Shown piece by piece: positions 51,576 through 60,352 of a DNA stretch of 64,000 nucleotides. Location: contig JBDVOA010000008.1 in the NCBI GenBank assembly GCA_039969355.1, forward strand, positions 62,001-126,000. The letters are read 5' to 3'. Position numbers and translations under genes: made by a program. The notes under the pieces were generated by a model that saw only the letters and a program-made list of their open reading frames with translations, did no database searches and was not told the DNA's origin. Position 1 is the stretch's first letter. Each line of letters starts with the position of its first letter. The DNA comes from JL08 sp039969355. Its GTDB lineage: Bacteria > Pseudomonadota > Alphaproteobacteria > Rhodobacterales > Rhodobacteraceae.

Positions 51576-53072
51576 GTGGACAAGCCCGCCCCAAAGGTCA
51601 CGCCCAATACCTGGGATTTTCTCAAACTTCCAATGATTACCCCAACGGGTTTTCGGGAATATGATGCGCGCTGGAAGTTTCCTGACGAGATCAATCTGCC
51701 GGGCATAACCGCTTTGGGTCTGGGCCTTGGCACACAGATGCACGCGCGCGGCATTGACCCTGTGATCGCAGTTGCCAATGACTACCGCGACTATTCACTC
51801 TCAATCAAAAATGCGCTGATGCTGGGATTGATGCAGGCTGGTATCACCGTCAAGGACATCGGTCCAGCGGTCTCACCTATGGCCTACTTCTCTCAGTTCC
51901 ACCTCAATGTGCCCGCGGTTGCGATGGTCACCGCCAGTCACAATCCGAACGGCTGGACAGGCGTCAAGATGGGGTTTGAGCGCCCACTGACCCATGGCCC
52001 TGATGAAATGTCGGAATTGCGCGACATTGTATTGGAGAGTCGCGGCATCGCTCGGCCGGGCGGCGGGTATGAATTCGTCGATGGCGTGCAAAAGGCCTAT
52101 CTTGACGATCTGGCAGGCAATTTCAAAATGTCACGCAAACTGAAGGTGGTCTGCGCCACCGGTAATGGCACTGCCTGCGCCTTTGCGCCCGAGCTGTTTC
52201 GCCGCATTGGTGTTGAAGTTGTCGAAAGCCACAACACGTTAGATTACACCTTTCCGCACTACAACCCCAACCCGGAAGCCATGGAAATGCTGCATGACAT
52301 GGCTGCATCCGTGAAAGCTTCCGGCGCGGATTTTGCACTTGGCTTTGATGGTGACGGAGATCGCTGCGGCGTGGTCGACGACGAGGGCGAAGAGATTTTT
52401 GCCGATAAGGTCGGGGTCATCATGGCGCGAGACCTGAGCAAAATATACCCCAATGCCACCTTTGTTGCCGACGTGAAGTCCACTGGACTTTTTGCGTCCG
52501 ATCCCGAACTCGTAGCCAATGGTGTCACGGCGGATTACTGGAAAACCGGCCACAGCCATATGAAGCGCCGTGTAAAAGAGATTGGCGCGCTGGCAGGGTT
52601 TGAAAAATCCGGTCACTACTTTTTGGCCGAACCCATTGGACGGGGTTATGACTGTGGCTTACGGGTCGCCGTCGAGATCTGCAAACTGATGGACCGCAAC
52701 CCGGGCAAATCCATGTCGGATTTGCGCCGCGCATTACCTAAGACGTGGTCTACTCCGACGATGTCGCCATATTGCTCGGACACCGAAAAATATGACACGC
52801 TGGACCGGTTGGTAGGCAAACTGGTCGCAATGGAAAAGGCTGGAGAGAAGATTGCAGGCCGCTCCATCAAGGATGTGGTGACCGTCAACGGTGCCCGTGT
52901 CATCCTTGAAAATGGCGCCTGGGGCTTAGTGCGCGCCTCATCCAATACGCCGAACTTGGTTGTCGTCTGCGAGAGCCCCGAAAGCGACGCAGAAATGCGC
53001 GCCGTTTTTGCCGATATTGATGCTGTGATCCGAACTGAACCCTCGGTTGGTGACTACGATCAGACCATCTAG
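51576..53072 (+). CDS. Phosphomannomutase/phosphoglucomutase (AlgC type)
   Basis: A 498-residue alpha-phosphohexomutase, converting mannose or glucose 6-phosphate to the 1-phosphate for sugar-nucleotide synthesis. The active-site Ser121 is in TASHNPNGWTGVK, the metal loop is GFDGDGDRCGVV, the sugar-binding loop is EKSGHYF, and the phosphate loop appears near the C-terminus. The start is GTG with a weak A-rich ribosome site. It follows kdsA by 26 bases and supplies sugar precursors for the same polysaccharide. Confidence 0.9.
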   Translation: MDKPAPKVTPNTWDFLKLPMITPTGFREYDARWKFPDEINLPGITALGLGLGTQMHARGIDPVIAVANDYRDYSLSIKNALMLGLMQAGITVKDIGPAVSPMAYFSQFHLNVPAVAMVTASHNPNGWTGVKMGFERPLTHGPDEMSELRDIVLESRGIARPGGGYEFVDGVQKAYLDDLAGNFKMSRKLKVVCATGNGTACAFAPELFRRIGVEVVESHNTLDYTFPHYNPNPEAMEMLHDMAASVKASGADFALGFDGDGDRCGVVDDEGEEIFADKVGVIMARDLSKIYPNATFVADVKSTGLFASDPELVANGVTADYWKTGHSHMKRRVKEIGALAGFEKSGHYFLAEPIGRGYDCGLRVAVEICKLMDRNPGKSMSDLRRALPKTWSTPTMSPYCSDTEKYDTLDRLVGKLVAMEKAGEKIAGRSIKDVVTVNGARVILENGAWGLVRASSNTPNLVVVCESPESDAEMRAVFADIDAVIRTEPSVGDYDQTI

Positions 53073-53503
53073 AGCAATTCGACTTTTCGTTCATACAAAG
53101 CAAATTGCTTTTCGCGTTCGACCAAAGGGAGAGTCTGCGAACAAGCGTTCAAGTTAAACTCGAAACGCTATACACGGTTGTTCTTTCCGCGTCTTAAGAT
53201 ACCAAGACGATTTACCGGCCGCCAGTTCACAGGGCTGGAAGGACATGCCGCATGTAAAGGAAGATTGCTCAGAGGTGCTGGTTAAATTCAGTCGCCACGC
53301 TACCCCGGGCCGACATACATGTATCACTGCAATATGCTTATACATGAGGATTGCTGCATGATGGGACAGTTCACCGTTACTTAGCGATGCAGTGTTCAGT
53401 TAGATTTTGAGTCGCGGCTAAAAAAAAGAAGTTAGGCCGTTTTTTTTCAAACCAATGTACTTTGGGTGGATATCGGGAAAGCCGTTGCGAACCTGAAACG
53501 AGC
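53073..53503. other. Convergent intergenic region with a bulged hairpin
   Basis: A 431-base gap between the phosphohexomutase (plus) and AsmA-type (minus) genes. At 53415-53439 CGGCTAA pairs with TTAGGCCG, one G bulged out, and eight T residues follow at 53440-53447. This looks like a terminator read on the plus strand, though 340 bases after the nearest plus-strand gene. I find no credible open frame in the gap. Confidence 0.4.
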
Positions 53504-55516
53504 TCATTCCAACAATTTTAATAGTCCGCGCTTCAGTTCTTTCTCTGCTTTATCTTTCAGCGCGTCCTCAGTCGATTGGCCCTTTTTTGCCTTAACACCC
53601 AACTCTTTTTGCAGTTTGCGCTCCACGTCTTTGCGAGCCTTTTCCTCTAACTTTTTCTTTTCTTTGTCTAGATTGAGATCGATTGCTGCCGACACATCCG
53701 GCGTAATCTTGGGATTGGCCCATGGACCTCGAATGCGCACTGGAATGGCCAAACCGTTGCCAGAATTGGCCCGCAATGCCACTGGCGTAAACAAGTAATC
53801 GATGTCCTGCTTGCCAAGACCGACGCGCCCTTTTCCGTCAGCTTTGAAATTAGCCAGCAGCAAAAGCAAATCATTATTCACCAGATTGCCATCAGACATC
53901 TTCATGGTCGCCGTCAAACTGTCAAAGACTGTCGTCCCGCCGCCGCCATCCCCAGATCGCATAAGCCGGTCCAGATCAATGCCGGAAATCGTACCTTTTC
54001 CAATCTTCAGCTGACCTTTTCCCGAAAGCGAGTTCATGATCTTGTCAACCGAATTTCCGATTCCCAGAAACTCAAGATCGACGCTCGCCTTGCCCGATAG
54101 GCGCGAGAGATCTGCAAGATCGGACAGCAGCCCGTTCATCTGGATCCCTTTGCCGGAAAACTTGCCCCCCACCGACAACCCACTGCGGTTGTTGGCGACA
54201 AATTCGCCTGTGATGACACCATCGTAGGCTTGAATCTCTCGTATTTCAAAAACTGCGCGTGACCGATCGACCTTAATCAAAAGGCGCGATGCACCCAAAT
54301 TTAGCGTCCCAAGGTCAATACTGTCCGCCGCCAATGACACAGCGCCATCAAATGATGAGAGTCCGCTGGCATCTATCGGTGCTTTTGACCACCCTTGTTG
54401 CGCGGCACCGCCTGTCGCGCTGCCGCCCGAACTACTGCCAGTACTACTGCCTTGCCCGCCTCTTTTCTTGTCGTCCTCTGACAATGACCTAAGGTCAAGA
54501 GCACCAGCCGTGAACTGAGCGTTTACCTTTGGCACGTCAGCGAGTTCAATATCGGCAGCACCGCGAATGGAATTGCCATCAAGATTGAGAACGGCCTCTC
54601 GAAACGCCAGTTTACCATCTCGAGTTAACGTGATTTTTGCGGCGACGTCGGCACTTTGCCCTAGCCCTTTTGGCAAATCAAACGGTCCAAGACCCAACGC
54701 ATTCAGAAACGCTGCGGTGTTGGGTGTCTTGACCGAAACATTCCCGGATAATTCGCCCAGCAATCCTGCTGCACCGACGAAACTAACATTACCGCCGGGG
54801 CCGGATATGTCCGCTGTGACGGCCTGCGCCGCACCGGTGATCCAGTCCGAAAACTGATCAATTCTGGTGTTTACTTCGACTGGCTCACCGCTTGGACTTA
54901 CCGTAGCTTCAATAGTGGCTGCCCCTGAGGGGTCCGGCCAGCGCAAATTCAAGTCTACCCCGGCAAGATCGACAACATCGCTGCCTTCTGCATCATAGAT
55001 CAGCCGGGCATTGGTGACCTGCATCAATTCGAGCGTCAGGTTTTGCGTGGGCCCGGCTTCGGCTGCACCGTTAACTGCGTTGTTCTCTGATTGGCCTGCC
55101 GCCGCATCTTCAGTGGGTTTTGCGGGCGCTGGCGGGCTGAACAACCAGTTCGCCCGCCCATCTTTGCGCTGTTCAAGCCGGATCGTCGGATTGTTCGCCT
55201 CGATCTTTGTGACTTTGATGTCGCCTCCAAACAATCCGACGGTGTTAACTCCTATCGCAAGACTGTCGGCAGAGAACATCGGCCCCGCCTCACTCCATTC
55301 GGCATTGCTGAATGAAACTGACCCTGTGGTGACGCCGATGACTGGCCAAAGTGTGATTCTCACATCACCTGAAATCGAGAGATCGCGCCCTGTTCGTGCC
55401 TTGACCTGATCGGCGGCAATGTTGGCAATTCTGTCCCCGGGCAGCAACAACAACGATCCGACAGCGACGCCCACCAGCACTACCAGAACCCCGAAAAGCC
55501 GAAAAAGCCACCGCAT
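53504..55516 (-). CDS. AsmA-family envelope protein
   Basis: A 670-residue protein anchored by an N-terminal helix (residues about 5-27), with the rest in the periplasm. The family start IANIAADQVKARTGRDLSIS and the repeated beta-strand pattern match AsmA/TamB-like bridge proteins that move phospholipids or tune outer-membrane assembly. The C-terminal AsmA domain has VDKIMNSLSGKGQLKIGKGT and GLAIPVRIRGPWANPKITPD. A Gly/Ser linker (GQGSSTGSSSGGSATGGAAQ) interrupts the middle, and the tail is a charged helix. The ATG at 55516 has GGAG ahead; a GTG two codons earlier is unlikely. The gene is divergent from rimO. Confidence 0.87.
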   Translation of the reverse strand: MRWLFRLFGVLVVLVGVAVGSLLLLPGDRIANIAADQVKARTGRDLSISGDVRITLWPVIGVTTGSVSFSNAEWSEAGPMFSADSLAIGVNTVGLFGGDIKVTKIEANNPTIRLEQRKDGRANWLFSPPAPAKPTEDAAAGQSENNAVNGAAEAGPTQNLTLELMQVTNARLIYDAEGSDVVDLAGVDLNLRWPDPSGAATIEATVSPSGEPVEVNTRIDQFSDWITGAAQAVTADISGPGGNVSFVGAAGLLGELSGNVSVKTPNTAAFLNALGLGPFDLPKGLGQSADVAAKITLTRDGKLAFREAVLNLDGNSIRGAADIELADVPKVNAQFTAGALDLRSLSEDDKKRGGQGSSTGSSSGGSATGGAAQQGWSKAPIDASGLSSFDGAVSLAADSIDLGTLNLGASRLLIKVDRSRAVFEIREIQAYDGVITGEFVANNRSGLSVGGKFSGKGIQMNGLLSDLADLSRLSGKASVDLEFLGIGNSVDKIMNSLSGKGQLKIGKGTISGIDLDRLMRSGDGGGGTTVFDSLTATMKMSDGNLVNNDLLLLLANFKADGKGRVGLGKQDIDYLFTPVALRANSGNGLAIPVRIRGPWANPKITPDVSAAIDLNLDKEKKKLEEKARKDVERKLQKELGVKAKKGQSTEDALKDKAEKELKRGLLKLLE

Positions 55517-55613
55517 AACCACCGCTCCTGTTTTTGTTTAGAGGTAGCGATACTGAGCGCATCGGGCAACCCTGGCCCTTTCCGTCACCGACCTGATCGC
55601 CTATATCGCAGCG

Positions 55614-57002
55614 ATGAGCACAAATCCGCCAAGTCTGCGCCCCGACATCGCACCCACTGCCAACTTTGGATCCACATCACGCGGCGATCAACCGTCGATT
55701 GGCATGGTATCTCTCGGTTGCCCCAAGGCGCTTGTCGACAGCGAACGCATCCTCACGCGGTTGCGTGCAGAAGGTTACGGTGTCTCACCTGATTATGCGG
55801 GCGCCGATGCTGTCATCGTGAACACCTGCGGTTTTCTGGATTCAGCAAAGGCAGAGAGTCTTGATGCAATAGGAGAAGCACTAAACGAAAACGGCAAGGT
55901 AATCGTGACGGGCTGCCTGGGGGCAGAGCCGGACTATATCCGCGAACATCATCCAAATATCCTTGCCGTGACGGGCCCGCATCAGTACGAGCAGGTGTTG
56001 GACGCAGTGCATGCCGCCGTGCCACCCGATCCCGACCCGTTTGTAGACCTATTGCCTGCGTCGGGCGTCAGCCTCACCCCGCGTCATTACAGTTATTTAA
56101 AGATTTCAGAGGGGTGCAATCACAAGTGCAAGTTCTGCATTATCCCAGATATGCGGGGACGCTTGGCCAGCCGCCCCGCGCATGCGGTGCTACGTGAGGC
56201 CGAAAAACTGGTCGAGGCGGGCGTACGCGAACTGCTTGTCATCTCGCAAGATACGTCCGCCTATGGGCTGGATCGCAAATATGATGCGAACCCCTGGAAG
56301 GGCGGCACTGTACGCAGCCACATCACTGATCTGAGCCGAGAGTTGGGTCAATTAGGGGCATGGGTGCGCCTGCATTACGTCTACCCATACCCGCACGTGC
56401 GCGACTTGATACCCTTTATGGCGGATGCATCGAATGGCGTTCTTCCCTATCTGGATATCCCGTTTCAACATGCTGATCCGAATGTGTTGCGCCGCATGGC
56501 GCGTCCTGCAGCCGGTGCCAAGACGCTGGATGAAATAGCTCAATGGCGCAGCAATTGTCCTGACATCACGCTCCGTTCAACATTTATTGTCGGGTATCCC
56601 GGCGAAACTGAGACTGAATTCCAGACTCTGCTTGATTGGATGGACGAAGCACAACTGGATCGTGTGGGGTGCTTTCAATACGAAAATGTAGCAGGTGCCC
56701 GGTCCAATGCGCTTCCAGATCACGTGCCAGATGACGTCAAACAAGATCGCTGGAACCGATTCATGGAAAAGGCACAATCAATTTCAGAAGCAAAACTAGC
56801 GGCCAAAGTGGGGCGCGTGATCGATGTGATCGTGGACGAAGTCGACACCGACGCTGCGACCTGCCGCACCATCGCGGATGCCCCGGAGATCGACGGCAAT
56901 CTGTTTGTGGATGAAGGTTTTGAAAAGCTCAAACCGGGCGATATCGTGCCGGTGCTGGTGGATGAAGCTGGCGAATATGATTTATGGGGCAAACTGGTCT
57001 GA
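55614..57002 (+). CDS. rimO: Ribosomal protein S12 methylthiotransferase
   Basis: A 462-residue radical-SAM enzyme that adds a methylthio group to Asp89 of ribosomal protein S12. The N-terminal domain has the three cluster cysteines in SLGCPKALVDSE, NTCGFLDSA and TGCLGAEP. The radical-SAM cluster is CNHKCKFCIIP, and the C-terminal TRAM domain is around 390-460. LGCPKALVDSE is diagnostic for RimO rather than MiaB. The start is 97 bases from the divergent AsmA-type gene. Confidence 0.94.
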   Translation: MSTNPPSLRPDIAPTANFGSTSRGDQPSIGMVSLGCPKALVDSERILTRLRAEGYGVSPDYAGADAVIVNTCGFLDSAKAESLDAIGEALNENGKVIVTGCLGAEPDYIREHHPNILAVTGPHQYEQVLDAVHAAVPPDPDPFVDLLPASGVSLTPRHYSYLKISEGCNHKCKFCIIPDMRGRLASRPAHAVLREAEKLVEAGVRELLVISQDTSAYGLDRKYDANPWKGGTVRSHITDLSRELGQLGAWVRLHYVYPYPHVRDLIPFMADASNGVLPYLDIPFQHADPNVLRRMARPAAGAKTLDEIAQWRSNCPDITLRSTFIVGYPGETETEFQTLLDWMDEAQLDRVGCFQYENVAGARSNALPDHVPDDVKQDRWNRFMEKAQSISEAKLAAKVGRVIDVIVDEVDTDAATCRTIADAPEIDGNLFVDEGFEKLKPGDIVPVLVDEAGEYDLWGKLV

Positions 57003-57054
57003 ATGCTGACTCTGACCAAACCGCGTTAGCTTCCACCCCAGTTATCGCGGACAC

Positions 57055-57078
57055 AAAAATGGCGGGAAAGACCCGCCA
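57055..57078 (-). terminator. Intrinsic terminator of the PA14-domain gene
   Basis: TGGCGGG and CCCGCCA form a perfect seven-base-pair stem with a five-base loop. In the minus-strand RNA it is followed by five U residues. It lies 55 bases past the stop of the PA14-domain gene. On the plus strand there is no U run, so it probably serves rimO poorly. Confidence 0.8.
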
Positions 57079-57132
57079 CTCCAAATCCTATTTCATTGAG
57101 GACTCGGGCGCCCTTCGCGCAAAAGCCTATGC

Positions 57133-57702
57133 TTAGTAGCCAAATGCGCTGTCAGCGACTTGTTTCACCTTGCTGCCTTTGGCTGCCATTCGCATCTGTA
57201 GGCAAGAAGTCCCCTCTTTTTGGAAATACATCATCTCCAGCGCATACCATCCGGCCTTTGGCACTGTCACATTTGTGATCCGGGTACTGCTGCACGCGTG
57301 AATGCCGTCATATTTGGCCACGGGTTGCCCCCCAAGGGTCACCTTCAGCCCATCGTTTGTAAGAAAATCGATATCATAGGAACCCGGCGCATCGAACCGT
57401 ACATAACCGCTGATCGAGGCCGCAACTTGGTATTCCCGGCGCGATGTTAAAACAAGATCACCTTCATTGGTGTCTGCGTAGTTCAAACCGGTCAGCGGTT
57501 TACCTTTTTTGCTTTTTTTCAGCGCAGAGGACGCGTCCGACAAGCTCCTGATTTTGCCGCCGGGATATCCGTACTCAACATAAAGCCCTGCACTCAGGCC
57601 TTTGGGTTGCGGGTCGGCTGGAGTCAAAGTAACAGTCTCCGCAGCGCCAACTGATGCGCAAAGCATTGCAGCTGCCGCAATCATAACCAAACGTTTAATC
57701 AT
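57133..57702 (-). CDS. Exported PA14-domain protein
   Basis: A 189-residue exported protein. The ATG at 57702 has GGAGAAAA ahead and begins a signal peptide (MIKRLVMIAAAAMLCASVGA). The mature part contains a PA14-like beta sandwich: GLYVEYGYPGG, then GYVRFDAPGSYDIDFLTNDG and GWYALEMMYFQKEGT. PA14 domains bind carbohydrate in many extracellular proteins. Two Cys in the second half could form a disulphide. It is a free-standing domain with its own terminator. Its role is not known. Confidence 0.75.
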   Translation of the reverse strand: MIKRLVMIAAAAMLCASVGAAETVTLTPADPQPKGLSAGLYVEYGYPGGKIRSLSDASSALKKSKKGKPLTGLNYADTNEGDLVLTSRREYQVAASISGYVRFDAPGSYDIDFLTNDGLKVTLGGQPVAKYDGIHACSSTRITNVTVPKAGWYALEMMYFQKEGTSCLQMRMAAKGSKVKQVADSAFGY

Positions 57703-57940
57703 TCTTGTTTTCTCCCCGTTTCGACATCTTCCAGTCGGCCAAAGCCAACCCTCCCCTTGTCCCGCAACATTCTTAGGGGTCAAACGCTCCTTCGGCAAGC
57801 CTGCGTTGCATCACGTTTTTTCGGTGCTTGTATGTCTGAGTTTGTGCCGCATTCAGAATTCCGCGTTAGACTTCAAGCCATGCCGGCTGTCTTTTTGCAA
57901 AGGTGCTGCTATCATTTAATAAAACAACAGGAGACCACTC

Positions 57941-58183
57941 ATGCCAGACACGCCAAGCATCGCCCAGAAATCGCCTTACCCCGTCGAAGTTACCGCTGGG
58001 AAAACCTATTTCTGGTGCGCATGTGGAAAGTCCGCAAAACAACCCTTTTGTGACGGTTCGCACAAGGATACCAGCTTTGCGCCAGTGAAGTACGAGGCAG
58101 ATACGGATAAGAAGGTGTTTTTTTGCGGTTGCAAAGCCTCAGGCAAGTCGCCTTTGTGCGACGGTTCACACAACAAGCTCTGA
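57941..58183 (+). CDS. Double CDGSH iron-sulphur protein
   Basis: An 80-residue protein made of two CDGSH motifs. The first uses Cys26, Cys28, Cys37 and His41 (WCACG then FCDGSHKD); the second uses Cys62, Cys64, Cys73 and His77 (FCGCK then LCDGSHNK). Each should bind a 2Fe-2S cluster with one His ligand, as in mitoNEET relatives. There is no membrane anchor, so it is cytosolic. The ATG follows AGGAGA. Suggested roles for the family are electron transfer or cluster handling. Confidence 0.92.
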   Translation: MPDTPSIAQKSPYPVEVTAGKTYFWCACGKSAKQPFCDGSHKDTSFAPVKYEADTDKKVFFCGCKASGKSPLCDGSHNKL

Positions 58184-58201
58184 AAACAGCCGGAGATTAA
58201 T

Positions 58202-58465
58202 TCAATCGGTATCGGTAGACAGCTTGTCGAACAAGTCTGCATTGCGGCAATAGCCCGGTGTCGATTTCACAACACCTTCCTGCTGATCGAGCCACCCCCA
58301 ACAGTGATCCGGATTGGAACAGGCTGTACAGCGCAAAACAGCATCGCTGATGTCAACCACGCCTATGTTTCCGCGCATCACCTCTTCCTCCAGATCTACG
58401 CCACGTTTCGTGGCCATCCGGTCCGTCAATGCTGCGTGTCTTTTCAAGACTCGCGGCTGTTGCAT
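58202..58465 (-). CDS. DUF6455 small cysteine protein
   Basis: An 87-residue protein with the pattern of DUF6455: KRHAALTDRMATKRGVDLEE, then RCTACSNPDHCWGWL and GYCRNADLFD. Cys46, Cys49, Cys55 and Cys73 are spaced like a metal or cluster site. The family is common in Rhodobacterales and has no known function. It is convergent with the double-CDGSH gene, only 18 bases apart. Confidence 0.8.
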   Translation of the reverse strand: MQQPRVLKRHAALTDRMATKRGVDLEEEVMRGNIGVVDISDAVLRCTACSNPDHCWGWLDQQEGVVKSTPGYCRNADLFDKLSTDTD

Positions 58466-58539
58466 AGGTTTTGGCTCCCGTTATGGACTCTCTTTGCTAA
58501 AACGTACCGGATTAGGCCCAACCGTCGCCTTGACTTAGA

Positions 58540-58890
58540 TCAAAGCGCCTCAATATAGGTCCTTGCGCAGGTCTGCACATGCCTGAATCGATCGCCGCCC
58601 AGATGTTTACCCCCGTACCAGCGCGTTACAACAATGAGGTGACCGTACAATTCGGCCCGCTGTAACATCCGGATCAAGACCATTCCCGCGCCTGCTTCGC
58701 CATCATCGCCCTTGAGTGGACCTGCATCGGGGAATAGCACCGCCCACGAGTTGTGCGTTGCCTTTGCGTAACGTTTGGTTTTCTTGAGTTGCTTCAAAAA
58801 TACGTCGACGTCGGCGCGATCCGCTACAGGACCGCCAGAGACTGCATAAGTTGACCCTCTGTCCGAGACAATATTTTCAATTTGCAACAT
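58540..58890 (-). CDS. Single-domain IMPACT/YigZ-family protein
   Basis: A 116-residue protein consisting only of the IMPACT (UPF0029) domain; bacterial YigZ is about 200 residues with a second domain. The conserved core is DDGEAGAGMVLIRML and VVTRWYGGKHLGGDRF, then HVQTCARTYIEAL. The latter resembles the eukaryotic IMPACT form (RWYGG--LGPDRF-H) more than E. coli YigZ. The family is linked to translation control in eukaryotes; in bacteria its role is unclear. There is no signal peptide. It stands near other small stand-alone genes. Confidence 0.8.
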   Translation of the reverse strand: MLQIENIVSDRGSTYAVSGGPVADRADVDVFLKQLKKTKRYAKATHNSWAVLFPDAGPLKGDDGEAGAGMVLIRMLQRAELYGHLIVVTRWYGGKHLGGDRFRHVQTCARTYIEAL

Positions 58891-58977
58891 AGGTCAGGTA
58901 TACCTGACTGTGTCCTCCATAAAAGCGATGATAGTTCTGTTCGCGTTGATATTGAGTTAGATTTTTTGGGGTGACTA

Positions 58978-59241
58978 ATGGATTTTTTGCTATTGGATCC
59001 GGCGTTGTTGGAGAGTATCGGGGTCTGCGGATTTTTACTTTATGTTGTGAACTATACCCTGATCACGATGGGGTGGGTTTCAAGTGATAGCGTTCACTAC
59101 TTTTGCATCAATTTCTTGGCGGCTGCTTTTGTGTTGATCGGACTTTCAAGCGATTTCAATCTTGCTTCGGCGCTGATCCAAAGTTTTTTCATTGCAATGT
59201 CCATACTGGGGATCGCAATACGTCTGCTTCGAACAACCTAA
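58978..59241 (+). CDS. CBU_0592-like small membrane protein
   Basis: An 87-residue protein with three predicted membrane helices (about 10-30, 38-58 and 62-82). The layout, with a first helix around GVCGFLLYVVNYTLITMGWV, then YFCINFLAAAFVLIGLSSDF and a short tail, matches the CBU_0592 group. It has no known function. The ATG follows GGGGTGAC. It ends two bases before the end of the convergent M48 protease gene. Confidence 0.7.
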   Translation: MDFLLLDPALLESIGVCGFLLYVVNYTLITMGWVSSDSVHYFCINFLAAAFVLIGLSSDFNLASALIQSFFIAMSILGIAIRLLRTT

Positions 59242-59242
59242 G

Positions 59243-59959
59243 TTATAACCCAGCAGCAGTCCGCCGCACCGTTTCTATGCGGGAAGCATTAGGCGGATGA
59301 GTTCCCAAAAAGCGATCGCCGGGATCCGGAATACGAGTAAAGAAGGCCGCTCCGCGGATCGGGTCATATCCCGCGCGCGTGGTGATGATCGTGCCCAGGG
59401 CGTCGGCCTCAAGCTCGAAGTCCTTTGAGTAGGTCCGTGCGCCCACTGTCGCGCCCAGATCCTGCGCGGTTTGCACCCCCCCTTCCGACGCCCCTGTCAG
59501 CGTAGCCAGGCCAGCAAAAATGACGGCGCCCGCTGCGGCATTCTCGCGCTGTCGCTCAAGGTGACCGGCGATATGGTGCGCGGTTTCATGGCCCAGAACA
59601 AATGCCAATTCGTCCGAATTTCGCGCGTCACGGATCAAAGCGAGCGTAAAAGCGACCACTGGGCGGCCCGTTTCATCTAACGTCTGGAACGCGTTTGAGG
59701 GCTGACCGGGGCGGTCATCAACCACGATACGAAAATTACAATTCACGCCACGGGTACGTGCACGGCATTCGCGCTCGGCCACTGGCTCCACCGTCGAAAC
59801 CACATCGACAAAGGCTCGCGCTGCTGCGTCTTCGCTCAGCTTTGGCCCAGACGCATTTTCGGATTGGGAATGTGGCGCTGTTCCGCCTTGCGTCAGCACC
59901 AAATCCCCGCATCCGGAGAGTACCAAAGCCGCAAAAAGGCCAAGTATCGTTCTGCGCAT
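59243..59959 (-). CDS. M48-family metalloprotease, lipoprotein
   Basis: A 238-residue zinc protease of the M48 (BepA/LoiP-like) group. The N-terminal lipobox LSGC puts Cys17 as the lipid anchor. The zinc motif is HETAH at 124-128, followed by DFELEADALG, whose Glu is the third ligand. There is no TPR domain, so it is a short form. Such proteases degrade or help fold outer-membrane proteins. Two Cys in AERECRARTRGVNCNF may form a disulphide. Confidence 0.88.
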   Translation of the reverse strand: MRRTILGLFAALVLSGCGDLVLTQGGTAPHSQSENASGPKLSEDAAARAFVDVVSTVEPVAERECRARTRGVNCNFRIVVDDRPGQPSNAFQTLDETGRPVVAFTLALIRDARNSDELAFVLGHETAHHIAGHLERQRENAAAGAVIFAGLATLTGASEGGVQTAQDLGATVGARTYSKDFELEADALGTIITTRAGYDPIRGAAFFTRIPDPGDRFLGTHPPNASRIETVRRTAAGL

Positions 59960-60082
59960 TCGACTTTTTTCCCTTCGACCGCCTTCTCATCATTTTAGCA
60001 CGCTCACGGCAACCCGCCAGCCCTGATCACAGGGCTTCGTAACCTCTTGCAATGATTTGCCCAGCGCCTAAACTAAGACGCA

Positions 60083-60322
60083 ATGTTTTCCATTGAACAC
60101 GAATTTGATGCCACAGTGATCACACTGGTGGACGAGGGTAGTGCACCGCTGCAGGAGGATGTCAGCGTGCTAGCATTTGAAGAATGCGTCACAGTTGAAC
60201 AATATGATGCGCGCACTGATCAAGTCGTCCGCATCACCCTGTCGCCTTTGCAGGTGCGCGATCTGGCATCTGCACTGGATCTTCCGGAAGGCGTCTACCG
60301 CACGAAGCATAACTCCTCCTGA
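60083..60322 (+). CDS. Small acidic protein of unknown function
   Basis: A 79-residue protein beginning MFSIEHEFDATVITLVDEG, with mixed strands and a C-terminal helix (SPLQVRDLASALDLPEGVYR). There is no signal, membrane helix or metal motif. It is divergent from the M48 gene and convergent with the OmpA-like gene. The coding character is reasonable, but no ribosome site is strong. I do not recognise the family. Confidence 0.55.
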   Translation: MFSIEHEFDATVITLVDEGSAPLQEDVSVLAFEECVTVEQYDARTDQVVRITLSPLQVRDLASALDLPEGVYRTKHNSS

Positions 60323-60352
60323 GAAAGATAAACCGCACGTTGCAGGTCGGGC

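Noticed and set aside
53073..53120. AGCAATT and AATTGCT inverted repeat after the hexomutase gene as its terminator
   Set aside because: The arms are only seven AT-rich bases with a loop of over 20 bases and no clear U run.
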